Assembly (NCBI RefSeq): GCF_900142925.1
Contig: NZ_FRCN01000004.1
Location: 62,001 to 126,000, forward strand
Length of the DNA: 64,000 bases
DNA from: Chitinophaga sp. CF418
GTDB lineage: Bacteria > Bacteroidota > Bacteroidia > Chitinophagales > Chitinophagaceae
Direction of reading: 5' to 3'
Every line of letters begins with the position of its first letter. The first letter of the stretch is position 1. Position numbers and translations under genes: made by a program. Positions 35,318 to 46,400 of the stretch are shown here, piece by piece. The notes under the pieces were generated by a model. It did not search any database and was not told the DNA's origin. It worked only from the letters and a program-made list of their open reading frames with translations.

Positions 35318-36196
35318 CTATTTTTCGTTAACATTGTTATAGAACACATAAGGACTCTCGGAGGCAACAATGAAGCCAGCAATAAGCGCCTTCCTTTCTA
35401 TATCGGTCAGCTCTGACTGGTCAACTGCGCTGATGTAATGATTGATGACATTCTCCATATCTGCACCTGTTCCATATGCCTCCATAAAGGAATACAATAT
35501 CTGGCGCATATCATCTGTGATCAAACCCGTTTCGTAAGCCCTATTTGTTAAAAATGCGTAGTCAAATCCGCTGGAAACATAGTCCCTGCCAAGATTCGAG
35601 GCCGCTGCAACTCTCTGCTGATAAATCTCATTATTTAAAACAGGTAAATACTCACGGCCAACTCCCAGTGCACCGGTGTAATAACTGTCTGTTACTTCCT
35701 GGCCAGCGAAAAATATATTATACATGGCATTATTATGCTTAATGCCTACGTCGCTGAGATCATGAAATTCCAATGGAACATCCAGGTTTAAATCGCCGTA
35801 TTTATTTTCATTGGGAGCAACAGCGGTGTATACAGCTTTTGCAGCAGCGTAGGAAGCACCGCCGCCCGCGATAGCGCCACCTGCAGCCATCACAACAACG
35901 GCGCCTGTACCACCAGTAGCAATACCGAGTGCTCCGGCAGCCTCACTGACACCAACCACACCCGCAGCGGCGCCTGTGATATCTGCACCAGCCACCGCGG
36001 CTACTTTACCAAGGCAGCTCCAAAAACCGCTACATTCCGGCCTTACGCCATGCGCCGCATTAAAGGCCTTCAGGTCCGCATACAATTCAGCTTTAGTCAG
36101 CCTTCTGGGAGAAGAATTCGTGTCAGCAGTCTTTTTACTGCAACTAGTGAGGATCATGCTAGTCAATAAGCAGCCAATTATGATCTTTTTAAACAT
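35318..36196 (-). CDS. Hypothetical lipoprotein with glycine-zipper segment
   Basis: A 292-aa protein with a lipoprotein signal ending LTSC (Cys19). Residues 63-125 are almost wholly Ala, Gly and Val with repeated GxxxG spacing, a glycine-zipper layout that can insert into membranes. Two cysteines (55 and 61, RPECSGFWSC) just before it could form a disulfide. The C-terminal 160 residues are soluble and helical (YNIFFAGQEVTDSYYTGALG...). I recognise no family. It is a single gene with terminator. It might be a surface toxin or a structural lipoprotein; nothing decides this. Confidence 0.75.
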   Translation of the reverse strand: MFKKIIIGCLLTSMILTSCSKKTADTNSSPRRLTKAELYADLKAFNAAHGVRPECSGFWSCLGKVAAVAGADITGAAAGVVGVSEAAGALGIATGGTGAVVVMAAGGAIAGGGASYAAAKAVYTAVAPNENKYGDLNLDVPLEFHDLSDVGIKHNNAMYNIFFAGQEVTDSYYTGALGVGREYLPVLNNEIYQQRVAAASNLGRDYVSSGFDYAFLTNRAYETGLITDDMRQILYSFMEAYGTGADMENVINHYISAVDQSELTDIERKALIAGFIVASESPYVFYNNVNEK

Positions 36197-36542
36197 ACGA
36201 TTGAGAATTTAAGTTGATAATTTTTGTGAATAGAACATAGTCCGGACAATAGCATATCACATATTGCTCCCATCACGGAAATGGTTAACAATAGGCAATA
36301 AGCCTGTAGACTTGGCTAACGGTAATTAAGGGTTCGGGCTGTTGTTACATGATTGTTTACGGGCTATTTACTATAGGTCTTAAGGGTTACCGGCCGGGTT
36401 ACCATCATGTATAACGCAGTAGTGAAAATATTATTATAAAATTGGCTATGTTTTTTTAATAAAAATACAGCCGCAATCATTGAACAATAATGATCACGGC
36501 TGTATTCAGATATTATCTGCCGGAAAAATAAGAGCGCCCTTA
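36197..36542. other. 346-bp intergenic region
   Basis: Upstream region of the glycine-rich lipoprotein gene and the terminator of the GH92 gene (36472-36508). No other structure was noted. Confidence 0.4.
36472..36508 (-). terminator. Terminator of GH92 gene
   Basis: On the minus strand the stem AATACAGCCG ... CGGCTGTATT, with an inner AATGAT/ATCATT pairing, is followed by TTTATT. It lies 35 bp past the stop at 36543. Confidence 0.8.
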
Positions 36543-38774
36543 TTATTCTGGCCTATACTTCAATGATGAAGGCGGCGCGGCCTGTTCCCCGCTACCCCAT
36601 TGCTTATTCGGCGCTTCTCCCATCATTAATTTCAGTACTCCTCCTTTCAACAATGCCTCGTGTGTGAACCAGGGCACATTCAACGACTGACCGTTCAATG
36701 ATGCCTGCTGGATATATTTGTTCTTCGCAGAACTGCCCGGTGCAGATACAGTGAATACTTTTCCATTTGACAGTTTGATGGTCACTTCTTCAAATACAGG
36801 ACTGCCGATGTTGTATACCGGCACACCAGGCGTTACCGGACAAAAACCCATCATGGAAAATACCACGAAAGCCGTCATGCCGCCACCATCTTCATCGCCG
36901 GGGATACCAAACAGGTTGTCAGTATACCAGGTATCCAGCAGCATACGGATACGTTTTTGTGTTTTCCAGGGAGCACCCATATAGTTATACAGGTAAGGAA
37001 TGTGGAAGCTGGGCTCATTTCCCATCACAAACTGCCCTACCAGGCCGGTAGCATCCGGGAAAGTGTACCATAGCTGGTATTTGCTGCGGCCCAGGCTTTC
37101 GCGGAACAGCTGGTCCAGTTTCTCTTCAGCTGTATTCTTCCCACCCATCAATTCAATCAGGCCATGCAGGTCATGCTTTACGTCCCAGTTATAAGTGTAG
37201 GCATTATTCTCTGTAAAGTAATCGCGCCCTCCCTGACCACCGGAGAATTTAGGATCGAATGGCTCTATCCAGTTGCCATCTGCATCCTTTGGCCACATAA
37301 AGCCCTGGGTCTCGCGATATACATTTTTATAGTTGGCCGCCCGCTTCAGGAACAGGGCGGTATCTTCAGGTTTACCTGCAGCTTTCGCCAGCTGTGCAAT
37401 GCACCAGTCATCATAACTATTCTCCAGCGTTACCGCTACCGCCTGACGGCGTTCAAAGCTATGCACTGCTTTCACAGTTTCCTTCTCTCCCGGTTTCAGC
37501 GCCGGCATATATCCATGCTCATTATAAAAGGAATCCAGCGAGGTAGCCGGTCCATTCTTCCAGGGCAGCAGTGTAGCCTGCAGGGAGTTCTTTTTCAGCC
37601 CCTCATAAGCCTTCTTAATATCGAAGTCCCTGATGCCTTTGAACCAGGCATCCGCCATCCAGGCAGCAGCATGATTGCCCGTCATACAAGGATTATCGCC
37701 CCAAACGATGGAAAAGGAAGGCATCCAGCCGCTCTGCTCGTACATGGTCACATATGACCGGATCTTGTCAGTTTCCATAGCCGGATTCAACAGGGTCTGT
37801 AATGGCTCCAGCGCTATATAGGTATCCCACAGCCAGTTATCCACATAAAAAGGCTTGTCGGAAGTATGTACCTGGTGATCGTAAGCACTGTAATATTTGC
37901 CATATTCATTGATGTTCACCATCCGCTCATAGGCACGGTACAGGGAAGTATAGAATACCCTTTTCTGTGCCGGTGTGCCGCCTTTTACGTTGATCTGTCC
38001 CAGCACCTTATCCCAGGCCTGAAATGCCTTATTGGTCACAGTAGCAAGGCCCCATTCAGGGATCTCTTTCTGCAGGTTGGCCTTTGCCTGTTCTACACTT
38101 ATAAATGATACACCGTAACGCACATCTACCTGTTGCGTTTTACTGCCTGTAGCCACAAACAGGATCGAGCTATCGGCGTAGTATGTTGTTCCGGTAATAT
38201 CCGTATTCAGCTCTGCATAGAAGTAAGCGCTCATACCATTGAAAGACTCTTTCCCGCTGATGACACGTTTTCCGCTGGCCGATAGGTTGCCACCCCTGTT
38301 AAGGGTGGTCAGCCGCAGATAATGCGGCGTATTGCCGGAAAAATTTATGCTGAAGTAACCACTATGGGCCGCCGGCGAAAACTGTACCTTGTCAGTATCT
38401 TCAAGATAAACACTGTACTTATAGGGGCTCGCCTCTTCCCTGTCATATACTAAAGAATGATGCAGGTTAACGGTGTTGATCTCACCGGAGACAGGCAGTA
38501 AACCGAATACACTCTCCTGGCGGTGCGAGACAATCGTTAAAGGGAAATAGCTGATCTTATCATCCAGCTGGTCTTTACGCCCGGGAAATACTCTCACCAT
38601 ACTGTTAGGCAGATACATAGCCGGACGGGTAGGTTCCAATATGAGCCCTACACTGCCAATAGTGGGATCTACATACGATACATTGCTGGCCTTCAATGAC
38701 TGTTGAGCCATGGCCGCAGTGACCGATCCCAATAATAGAATAGCTGTACTTATCAAGTGCCTGTAACTTTTCAT
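36543..38774 (-). CDS. Secreted glycoside hydrolase family 92 protein (alpha-mannosidase type)
   Basis: Start ATG 38774 (MKSYRHLISTAILLLG..., 743 aa) gives a signal peptide ending AAMAQ; the frame to 38804 begins with TTG. The opening motif YVDPTIGSVGLILEPTRP and the barrel motifs VDNWLWDTYIAL and GIPGDEDGGGMTAF, with FSMMGFCPVTPGVPVYNIGS near the end, are characteristic of GH92. Known members are calcium-dependent exo-alpha-mannosidases. The acidic pair in GDEDGGG belongs to the active site. It is a monocistronic gene with terminators on both sides, so it is not in a SusCD locus. Confidence 0.93.
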   Translation of the reverse strand: MKSYRHLISTAILLLGSVTAAMAQQSLKASNVSYVDPTIGSVGLILEPTRPAMYLPNSMVRVFPGRKDQLDDKISYFPLTIVSHRQESVFGLLPVSGEINTVNLHHSLVYDREEASPYKYSVYLEDTDKVQFSPAAHSGYFSINFSGNTPHYLRLTTLNRGGNLSASGKRVISGKESFNGMSAYFYAELNTDITGTTYYADSSILFVATGSKTQQVDVRYGVSFISVEQAKANLQKEIPEWGLATVTNKAFQAWDKVLGQINVKGGTPAQKRVFYTSLYRAYERMVNINEYGKYYSAYDHQVHTSDKPFYVDNWLWDTYIALEPLQTLLNPAMETDKIRSYVTMYEQSGWMPSFSIVWGDNPCMTGNHAAAWMADAWFKGIRDFDIKKAYEGLKKNSLQATLLPWKNGPATSLDSFYNEHGYMPALKPGEKETVKAVHSFERRQAVAVTLENSYDDWCIAQLAKAAGKPEDTALFLKRAANYKNVYRETQGFMWPKDADGNWIEPFDPKFSGGQGGRDYFTENNAYTYNWDVKHDLHGLIELMGGKNTAEEKLDQLFRESLGRSKYQLWYTFPDATGLVGQFVMGNEPSFHIPYLYNYMGAPWKTQKRIRMLLDTWYTDNLFGIPGDEDGGGMTAFVVFSMMGFCPVTPGVPVYNIGSPVFEEVTIKLSNGKVFTVSAPGSSAKNKYIQQASLNGQSLNVPWFTHEALLKGGVLKLMMGEAPNKQWGSGEQAAPPSSLKYRPE

Positions 38775-38814
38775 AGATTCTTTTTGAATGATCAGGACGG
38801 ACAATGTACAAATG

Positions 38815-38848
38815 AAAAAAGAGACTCCAAAACCGGAGTCTCTTTTTT
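38815..38848. terminator. Bidirectional terminator
   Basis: AAAAAAGAGACTCC/GGAGTCTCTTTTTT, perfectly paired with a 6-base loop. On the minus strand it ends the lipoprotein gene at 38866. Confidence 0.9.
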
Positions 38849-38865
38849 CTGCGCTTTTTAATTGC

Positions 38866-39444
38866 TTAGTCTTTCAGGTGCAGGTAAGCTTTTACCTGTT
38901 TGTAGTCGTTCCAGTCAATGCCGGCAGCTTTACGTGCTTCAGTACCACCAGGGATCAGCACATACCTGTACTGCTGGTATTTAACGCCTGCGTCAGTTAC
39001 AGTATTGAACGGTCCATTAGCAATCAGCGTAATCAGCTTCAGCGAATATGACGCGTTAATACTGGCGCCACTGAATGGGTTGGTGTAAGGCAATGGAGCA
39101 ATGTCCTTTTCAGCTTCAGAGTAGGTGTTGATAAATACTTTAATATCGCCGGTAGACAGGATCTCGTCCGTCAGTTTCTCAGCTTCGATACGTGCACCAA
39201 AAAAGATAGTATCCAATTTGCCGTTACCATCAGTATCTGTTTCTTCTTTAACGGCCTCGTATGTTACATCCAGCCAGTCAGAATAAATAATACCGGAAGT
39301 AGCATCCTTACCGGGCTCGCCCTTAGGACCTGCAGGACCAGCGGCACCGGTATCTCCTTTAGGACCAGCAGCGCCATCCTTACCACATGCACCAAATAAA
39401 CAAATACCACATAACAACAGGGCGTACAAAGACATTTTTCTCAT
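38866..39444 (-). CDS. Lipoprotein with collagen-like segment
   Basis: A 192-aa protein: lipoprotein signal ending LFGAC (Cys20), then Gly-X-Y collagen-like triplets from 24 to 46 (GAAGPKGDTG..., PKGEPG). A beta-rich domain of about 140 residues follows (SDWLDVTYEAVKEE ... QYRYVLIPGGTEARKAAG). The arrangement resembles surface lipoproteins on a short rigid stalk. It lies 81 bp behind the last PorP/SprF gene with no terminator between, so it may belong to the type IX cassette. Confidence 0.85.
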   Translation of the reverse strand: MRKMSLYALLLCGICLFGACGKDGAAGPKGDTGAAGPAGPKGEPGKDATSGIIYSDWLDVTYEAVKEETDTDGNGKLDTIFFGARIEAEKLTDEILSTGDIKVFINTYSEAEKDIAPLPYTNPFSGASINASYSLKLITLIANGPFNTVTDAGVKYQQYRYVLIPGGTEARKAAGIDWNDYKQVKAYLHLKD

Positions 39445-39525
39445 GTTTCGATTTAGGTTTTAAATTTTAAGTGTTAAAGTGATTATCTCAAAAAAGCGTT
39501 TCCGTTACGAAGCGAGTCCTCCCCG

Positions 39526-40563
39526 CTACCAGACATTACGCGGGCATAGGTCCGCAAAGCGGTTTCCGATCATGATACCTATTACAATCTCATGAGAACC
39601 ATGGCTGGCAATATTCAACCCTGAAGTAGTATAATCATAGGCATATCCCACGTTGAAAGTGGCATTCACATTAATACCCAGCATGGCAGCTATACCATCC
39701 TTATGGCGGTAAGAAGCGCCTACCCATGCACGGTCCTGGTATTGCAGTTTCGCATTCACATCAAAGCTCACAGGCAATGCGGTCACATATTTGATCATGA
39801 CAGAAGGCAGCAGGCTGAGATCTTCATTTACCCACAACCGGTAACCGGCAGTACCGAACAGATGCGGCACCAGTTTTCCGCGATAGACACTGTCCCCCTT
39901 TACTTTTCCATTATCGAAACCTATTGTTGACGGCACTATATTCTGTGCAGAGATGCCGGCGAAGTACTGCGCGGAATACAGGTACATACCAATGCTCACA
40001 TCGGGACGCCACCTGCCTAACACTGTACTGCCTGCAATAGCCGGATCAGATGGGTTCTGAAATTCCAGTTTCGATGCATCCAGGGAGATGCGCTGCGCGC
40101 CTAGTGAAATACCCGCACTCAGACTGGTTCCCGGCGCTATCCCAATGTGATGGGCATAAGTACCACTTATCGAAAACCTGTTCAGCGGTCCGGTACGATC
40201 ATTCAGGATAGTAACTCCGGCACCGGCATGCGATGCAGGCGCTGAATAAGAGGCCCAGTATGCCTTTCCCCGTGGGTTCGATCCTTCCGGATTGAAGCCT
40301 GTGACAGATGCCTCCGGATAATCCGTCTTACTTAAGGGCCCATGCACCGTCAGGTAAGTGGTAACCGGACTGCCATTCAAACCTGCCCATTGGTGCCGGT
40401 GACTGGCCTTCACATCCCAGTAGTTCTCTATACCCGCTACGGCGGGATTGATGATGAACGTGTTCAGCACATACTGTGTATAGTGTGGTTGCTGCTGCGC
40501 TAATACCTGTACCGGCAATGCCAGTACAAGTATTATTGCTGCTATCATGCCCTTCAACTGCAT
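39526..40563 (-). CDS. PorP/SprF family type IX secretion membrane protein
   Basis: A 345-aa beta-barrel protein with signal peptide (VLALPVQVLAQ). The opening QPHYTQYVLNTFIINPAVAG and the next ASHRHQWAGLNGSP are the PorP/SprF signature. These outer-membrane proteins hold T9SS type B cargo such as SprB at the surface. It ends the cassette, 3 bp after the OmpA-type gene. It is one of two in the cassette (the other at 42352), which matches the two large type B cargo genes upstream. Confidence 0.93.
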   Translation of the reverse strand: MQLKGMIAAIILVLALPVQVLAQQQPHYTQYVLNTFIINPAVAGIENYWDVKASHRHQWAGLNGSPVTTYLTVHGPLSKTDYPEASVTGFNPEGSNPRGKAYWASYSAPASHAGAGVTILNDRTGPLNRFSISGTYAHHIGIAPGTSLSAGISLGAQRISLDASKLEFQNPSDPAIAGSTVLGRWRPDVSIGMYLYSAQYFAGISAQNIVPSTIGFDNGKVKGDSVYRGKLVPHLFGTAGYRLWVNEDLSLLPSVMIKYVTALPVSFDVNAKLQYQDRAWVGASYRHKDGIAAMLGINVNATFNVGYAYDYTTSGLNIASHGSHEIVIGIMIGNRFADLCPRNVW

Positions 40564-40566
40564 ACG

Positions 40567-42333
40567 TTACTGTTTTAAGATCTTCAGTTCTATACGCCTG
40601 TTCAATCTTCTGCCTTCCGGATTGTCTGATCCGTCAGCCAAAGTATTCGGCGCTACAGGACGGCTTGCGCCATATCCTTTGTATTGCAGGCGCTTTCTGT
40701 CAATGCCTTTGCTTACTATATAAGCCACACAATTCAATGCACGTTTTTCTGATAGTTTCTGGTTGAAGGCCGCGGTACCGGTATTATCCGTATGTGCGCT
40801 GATCTCTATTTCCATCTGCGGATGATCTTTTAGTAATTCCACCAGTTTATCCAATGCAGGATGTGAAGCCGGCGTCACCACAAACTCATTCAACTCATAG
40901 TAGATCTCCTGCATGGTGATGGCTGTATTAACAGGTGCGCTCAGGATAGTATCCGCTAAAGTCGGAGCCGGCCTGGTAACTACTGCTACAGGTTCTTCCT
41001 TCACAGGAGGCGGCGGTGGCGCCAGGTGCAGACTGAAAAGCTCCAGGCAGCATTCAGCTGAACGATCGGAAGAGAACCAGGCGTCTTCCAGGATATATTC
41101 AGACTTACTACGGCTGAAGAAATACATATCGTCCTTCACGTCATTCACCGGATAACCGAAATTCACAGGTGTTTCCCATTTACTCAGATTACCTTTCGCA
41201 TAATAGAGATCAAATCCACCCATGCCTGTTCTTCCATCGCTGGCAAACACCAGCGTACCGGAAGCAGCATGAAAAAATGGCGCTTCCTCGTTGGCGGAAG
41301 TATTAATGACTGTCCCAAGATTCTGTGCAGATAAAGGTTTACCGGTGGCATCAAGTTCTGCGGACCAGAGGTCATAGCCTCCCGCACCTCCTGCCCTGTC
41401 ACTTGCAAACAACAGGTGATGGCCATCTGCCATGATAAAAGGTTGTTGTGTATTAGCACCGGCAACATTCACCACATCACTCAGTTTCACCGGTTCACTC
41501 CATTTATCGGCTTCTTTACGGCTGGTATAAATAGCTGCGGATTTTTTGCCATCTGCTACAGTCCATTGCGTTAAATACAATGTGTTACCATCCGCAGAAA
41601 GACTGATCGCTCCCTGGTGCGTTTTGGATGGCTGTGGTATACCTGCTTTACTGATGGCAGCAGCAGCGGTATCTTTTGCCGTGTAAATACGGTTCACATA
41701 GTTGGACTCTTTAGTGGAGGTGAATAGCAACTGATCACCTGCCCAGACAGGTGCATAGGTAGCGCCACCGGCATTCAGCACGGGTGGCGCTTTCCTGATA
41801 TGATAGTCGGACAGTTCCTTTTTCTGCAACTGCTCACGGATATAGGGCAGGTTACGTAACTCCTGTTCCGCTGCTGCACTGTAGGTATCTTTCTGATTGT
41901 ATTGTGCCAGGAAGGTTTTAAATGCAGATGCTGCTGCATCATATTGTGCGATGGCTCGTAAGCTCTCCCCATAATAATATGCTGCCAGTGGGAAACGCGC
42001 ACTATCAGCCGCCACTACCTTACCAAACAAAGGCGTTGCCTTCGCAGGATCGTGCAGGCGGCGATAACTGTCTGCCAGCTGATAAGCAGCCTGTATCTCG
42101 TCAGCAGCCGGTGCTGCTTTTGCAGAGCCACCAGGTGCAGCATAGGGGCTATATGCATCCTTCGCGTCTTTTTTAATATTCACAGCCAGGTACTTCTCGT
42201 AGTAGAGAGAAGCTGAATAATAATCTGCCTGCTTATAATAAGTATCCGCGGCCCTCAGATAACTTGCTTTATGTTGTGCCCATGCCAGCTGCATAGCGGC
42301 CAGGCCTATAACTGTCAGGAATAATTTCTTCAT
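40567..42333 (-). CDS. TPR-PD40-OmpA protein, T9SS-associated (PorE-like)
   Basis: A 588-aa protein with signal peptide (QLAWAQ). Residues about 25-175 are TPR-like helices (YYKQADYYSASLYYEKYLA). About 190-400 are WD40/PD40 beta-propeller blades (GNTLYLTQWT, HHLLFASDRAGGAGGYDLW, TLVFASDGRTGMGGFDLYY). A Pro-rich linker leads to the OmpA domain (about 465-585, HTDNTGTAAFNQKLSEKRA), which binds peptidoglycan. The order resembles PorE, a periplasmic T9SS anchor. It sits between the two PorP/SprF genes, so the three may act as one unit. Confidence 0.92.
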   Translation of the reverse strand: MKKLFLTVIGLAAMQLAWAQHKASYLRAADTYYKQADYYSASLYYEKYLAVNIKKDAKDAYSPYAAPGGSAKAAPAADEIQAAYQLADSYRRLHDPAKATPLFGKVVAADSARFPLAAYYYGESLRAIAQYDAAASAFKTFLAQYNQKDTYSAAAEQELRNLPYIREQLQKKELSDYHIRKAPPVLNAGGATYAPVWAGDQLLFTSTKESNYVNRIYTAKDTAAAAISKAGIPQPSKTHQGAISLSADGNTLYLTQWTVADGKKSAAIYTSRKEADKWSEPVKLSDVVNVAGANTQQPFIMADGHHLLFASDRAGGAGGYDLWSAELDATGKPLSAQNLGTVINTSANEEAPFFHAASGTLVFASDGRTGMGGFDLYYAKGNLSKWETPVNFGYPVNDVKDDMYFFSRSKSEYILEDAWFSSDRSAECCLELFSLHLAPPPPPVKEEPVAVVTRPAPTLADTILSAPVNTAITMQEIYYELNEFVVTPASHPALDKLVELLKDHPQMEIEISAHTDNTGTAAFNQKLSEKRALNCVAYIVSKGIDRKRLQYKGYGASRPVAPNTLADGSDNPEGRRLNRRIELKILKQ

Positions 42334-42351
42334 GATGCAATAATTTTTTCT

Positions 42352-43359
42352 TTATAACCTTGGACAAACGAAATCACCTGCCGGAGTCTTCACTGATTTC
42401 CTGCCGATGAATGATAAGGACAACTCAAAACTGTTAGAGCCCCTGGTGATCTTACCAAGGTCAGACGAGTTCACATCATAGCTCAGTCCCAACATGAAAC
42501 TCTTATAACTTACACCTGTATACACAGAGAACGCATCTTTGAAACGGTAGTTCGCTCCCAGCATCACATCCGTCTCAGGAGCAGCAGTATACTGTCCATA
42601 AGCGCCAAACATCTTTTCCTGTGCTGATCCCTGTTTCATATACAATACATTCGGCGTAAGACTGAACAGCTCAGAGATCATCACCCTCACCCCCGCATGA
42701 GCAGTAGTACGCATGGGGATACGTGCATCTCCTGTAGCACTAAACTGATCACTGGGCCTGTTCAGGTGCATGACAGAGAAACCGCCATATACATTGTACT
42801 TCTTACCCGGCTGCGCATCATAATACAACACACCTGCACCTGCATCGAATGTAGCGGCGGACGTTTTGTTGAACATATCATTTGTTGCCTGACCCGGATT
42901 ATAACCGGTAATAGGATTCCATTGATCGCCGAAATGCAGTTTGGAAGGATCGAACCTGCGCTGTATCATGCCCACCTGGATACCAAACATCAGCCTGTGC
43001 TGCTCAAATGCTCCAAAGCGCACACCGCTGTATGAGGCGCTTCCGTAAGCAGTCGTATAGTTATAGCCACCATCACCTGCTTTCTGGTTCAGCACACTGG
43101 CGCCGAAGCTGATATTGCTATTCGTATTCACCTCTCCCGCTATACCATAAGTCTTAAAGGGACTGCTTACACTGCCCCATTGCGAACGATAGATACCGGA
43201 TACCCGGTAATTACCATCAAACACACCTGTCAATGCAGGATTCAACCACGCAGGATATACATAATAGCCAGAGAAGTGCGGGTCTGACTGCGCCTGCAGC
43301 TTTTTACCGGTAAGGCTCACCAGGGTCAGCATCAGCAATGCTTTGGTAAAAGTTCTCAT
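42352..43359 (-). CDS. PorP/SprF family type IX secretion membrane protein
   Basis: A 335-aa outer-membrane barrel protein: signal peptide (TGKKLQAQ), then SDPHFSGYYVYPAWLNPALT and IYRSQWGSVSSPF, the PorP/SprF opening. Its interior strands end with ELSLSFIGRK. It is the paralogue of the protein at 39526, with clearly different sequence. The genes lie 48 bp after the PKD cargo gene and 18 bp before the OmpA gene. Confidence 0.92.
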   Translation of the reverse strand: MRTFTKALLMLTLVSLTGKKLQAQSDPHFSGYYVYPAWLNPALTGVFDGNYRVSGIYRSQWGSVSSPFKTYGIAGEVNTNSNISFGASVLNQKAGDGGYNYTTAYGSASYSGVRFGAFEQHRLMFGIQVGMIQRRFDPSKLHFGDQWNPITGYNPGQATNDMFNKTSAATFDAGAGVLYYDAQPGKKYNVYGGFSVMHLNRPSDQFSATGDARIPMRTTAHAGVRVMISELFSLTPNVLYMKQGSAQEKMFGAYGQYTAAPETDVMLGANYRFKDAFSVYTGVSYKSFMLGLSYDVNSSDLGKITRGSNSFELSLSFIGRKSVKTPAGDFVCPRL

Positions 43360-43407
43360 GATGTCAGCATTTTTTATTGATCAATGTTTTTTGAAAATTT
43401 GTTATCG

Positions 43408-46400
43408 TTACTTCACTAACACTACATAACCAGTCATCGGCGCATATCCATTCTTCAGTTGTATAACATAATAGTAAGTTGCCAGTGGTAAAGGATGCCC
43501 GTTCATCGTACCATCCCATGGTGTACTATAACCGGTGGACTGATACACACGTTGTCCATAACGGTTGAAGATCTCAATCGTGCAACCAGGATAATCTGAA
43601 AGATTGGTCAGCTCCCAGGTATCATTGATATGGTCTCCATTGGGAGAAAAAGCATTCGGCACTTTTACCGCCTTGAATACTTTCACTGTCAGCTCATCAC
43701 TTGCAGTACAGCCACCCAGGCCAGTTGCCGTCAGCGTATAAGTGGCGTCATCTGTTACGGTTAGCTGTGGCCTTAATACATCAGGATTAGAAAGGTTTTC
43801 AACCGGTGTCCATCTGAAGCTTAATCCCGTTTCATCGTTCACTACAGGCTTGAACTGTACCACCGTACCTTCTGTTACCACGAATGAAGGTCCTGCATCC
43901 ACAACAGGCTGTAAGTAGATCTTCACAGGAGCAGTGAATGGCGCTGATACACAACCTGCATTACTTGTTACCACTAATTGAACCGTATAATCACCCGGGT
44001 CTTTATATCGTTTTACAGGATCAGCTACATCATCAGTGCTGCCATCTCCGAATTCCCATGCCCATGCACTGATGGTACCATTCGCAACAGTGCTTTCATC
44101 TGCAAAGAAATTGTCTGTCCCCTGGCAGAGCGTATCCGGAGAGGCAGTAAAGGCAGCTACCGGACTATCAAAAAATGCGCTGAATGATTTCGTGGTATCA
44201 TGTGTGCAACCATAAGCAGAGGTGACAGACAGCACAACATCGTACGTACCGGCGCCGGTATAGTGATATGCAGGATTGGTAGCTGTAGAAGTACCAATGC
44301 CATCACCGAAATTCCACTGATAGCTCAATGCAGATTGATCGCCTACGGCAGAGGCATTGGTAAATTCAGCAGTTCCCTGCGGCATACACACCGCCACAGG
44401 CATACGGAAATCAGCAACCGGGTAAGGATGAACCACAGCAGCCTTTGTCACTGTATCACTGGCACAACCATTGTCGCTTATTACAGCCAGTTTCACTGCA
44501 TAAGTACCTGCCTTTGTGTACAACTTGTCAAATGCACCACCCACAGTCTGCACATCCGTGGTACCATCACCTAAGCTCCAGTTCCAGGAAGTGATCGCGC
44601 CGCTGGCTATGGAGGACTGATCAGTGATCGTTACCGCTGCACCCAGGCACACATCCGGGTTAACAGTGAAATCTGCATCAGGAGCAGGTAATACTGTTAC
44701 CATTGCAGTAATAGAATCTGTACATCCATTGGTGGTGGTAAATACATACTTCACAGTATGCGTGCCGGCCCCTGCTGCAGCGGGATTGAAATTGCCGGCA
44801 TCATCAATATACGGGCCCCGGTAGATACCGGCCCCGGTCACGCCATTCGTAACCCCGGCAAGCGCAATGGAAACAAGCCCCTTTACGCTTTCGCAAACAG
44901 CTGGTATGCTGGCATACGTCAGTACAGGCTTCACATTGAATGTGGCCGTTACGACAGTATCCTTCACACAACCGTTTACGGTCGTCACACTGTGCCGGAT
45001 TTTATAGGAACCATAGTAGGTATAGGAATGTACAGGATCAGCTAAAGTCGATGTATTCGGATTGGCAGGCGTAGCATTGATATCTCCGAAATCCCATGCA
45101 TAAGAGGCCAGCGCTTGCCCGTCGGGAGCAGCCGAAGTACTGCTGAATTGTATCTGTTCGCCCTGCGATATACAATTCTGCGGGTAGGTAAAGGAAGCCA
45201 CCGGCGCTGCATAGACGGTCACCGTCTTCTTCACGGTATCACTCACACATAGCTGGCTTACCTTTACCACCTGCTTTACAGTGTAGGTATTGTAGGTTTT
45301 ATAAACAGTTGTTGCAGCTGTATTGGTCGTATTGGTCTTTGTATCGCCATTACCAAAGTCCCAGTACCATTCCTTCACGGGAGCAGGCCCTGTATAAGTG
45401 GCATTGTCTGTAAAGGTCACGGTACTGCCAGCGCAGACTGCCGTAGGTGTTACGGCAAAATCTGCGGCTGGTTTGTTATATACTGTCAGGTTAAAGCTTG
45501 TATCTGCCACACAGCCATCTTCAGTAGCAACGGAATATTTTACCAGTTGTGTGCCTACATTCAGTTGCTGTCCGGGCTTTTGCAATGTTGAAATAATATT
45601 ACCGGGGAATTCCCACTTCCATTGCGCCAGCTTGTAACCATTACTGCTGTCCTTCCCTGCGAAGTAAGCAGTATCCAACACACAGCCCGTAGGGAAGGTA
45701 TACGTAGCCACAGCATTAGGCTTACCTTTTACGGTCACACTGTAATTGATCTCCTCGGTATTATTACAGTTATCAATATGCGGAGCGGTAGAAAGCACTG
45801 TTATATCAAAGTAACCAGCGCTTGTAAACTGATAGGATTGTGGTAAAGTATATTGATAGTACACCACGCCATTTACCACCAGCTGCTTAACCGGTGAAGG
45901 CGCATTTTGTATCACATCAGTATCAGGTGTAATACCCGTCCCCAGTTTACCCAGCTGCCATTCCAGTTTGGTAGGCTGATAGGTCAGTAATACAGACAGG
46001 TCCAGCGGTGTATTCACACAGGTAAACGTATGCACGTCTTTCGTCGTATCTGCTTCATTGTGTATCTGACCAATGGCATTCAGGTTGTTGATATAAGTAC
46101 CGGCATTATATCCATAACTCTCAAAATCGCCCAGGCCATAAGTGATGGCATTGAAAGCCGAATCGCTCACTACCGTACACTGGGCTGCTGCTGCCGGCCA
46201 GCGTTTTACAACAACGGTATATCCCGGCAGGTTAGGATGTGGGTAAGTGACGTCAAATGTAGTACCACCATCTACCGTAAGGGATTTCATTCCGTTATCA
46301 GGGATCACCAGCAGTAATCCATTTATTTGAATCTTCTCCACATTGTTCCTGTAAAAGGCTACTTTCTTTGTTGCCTGTTCAATAGGGCTTAAATAGATCA

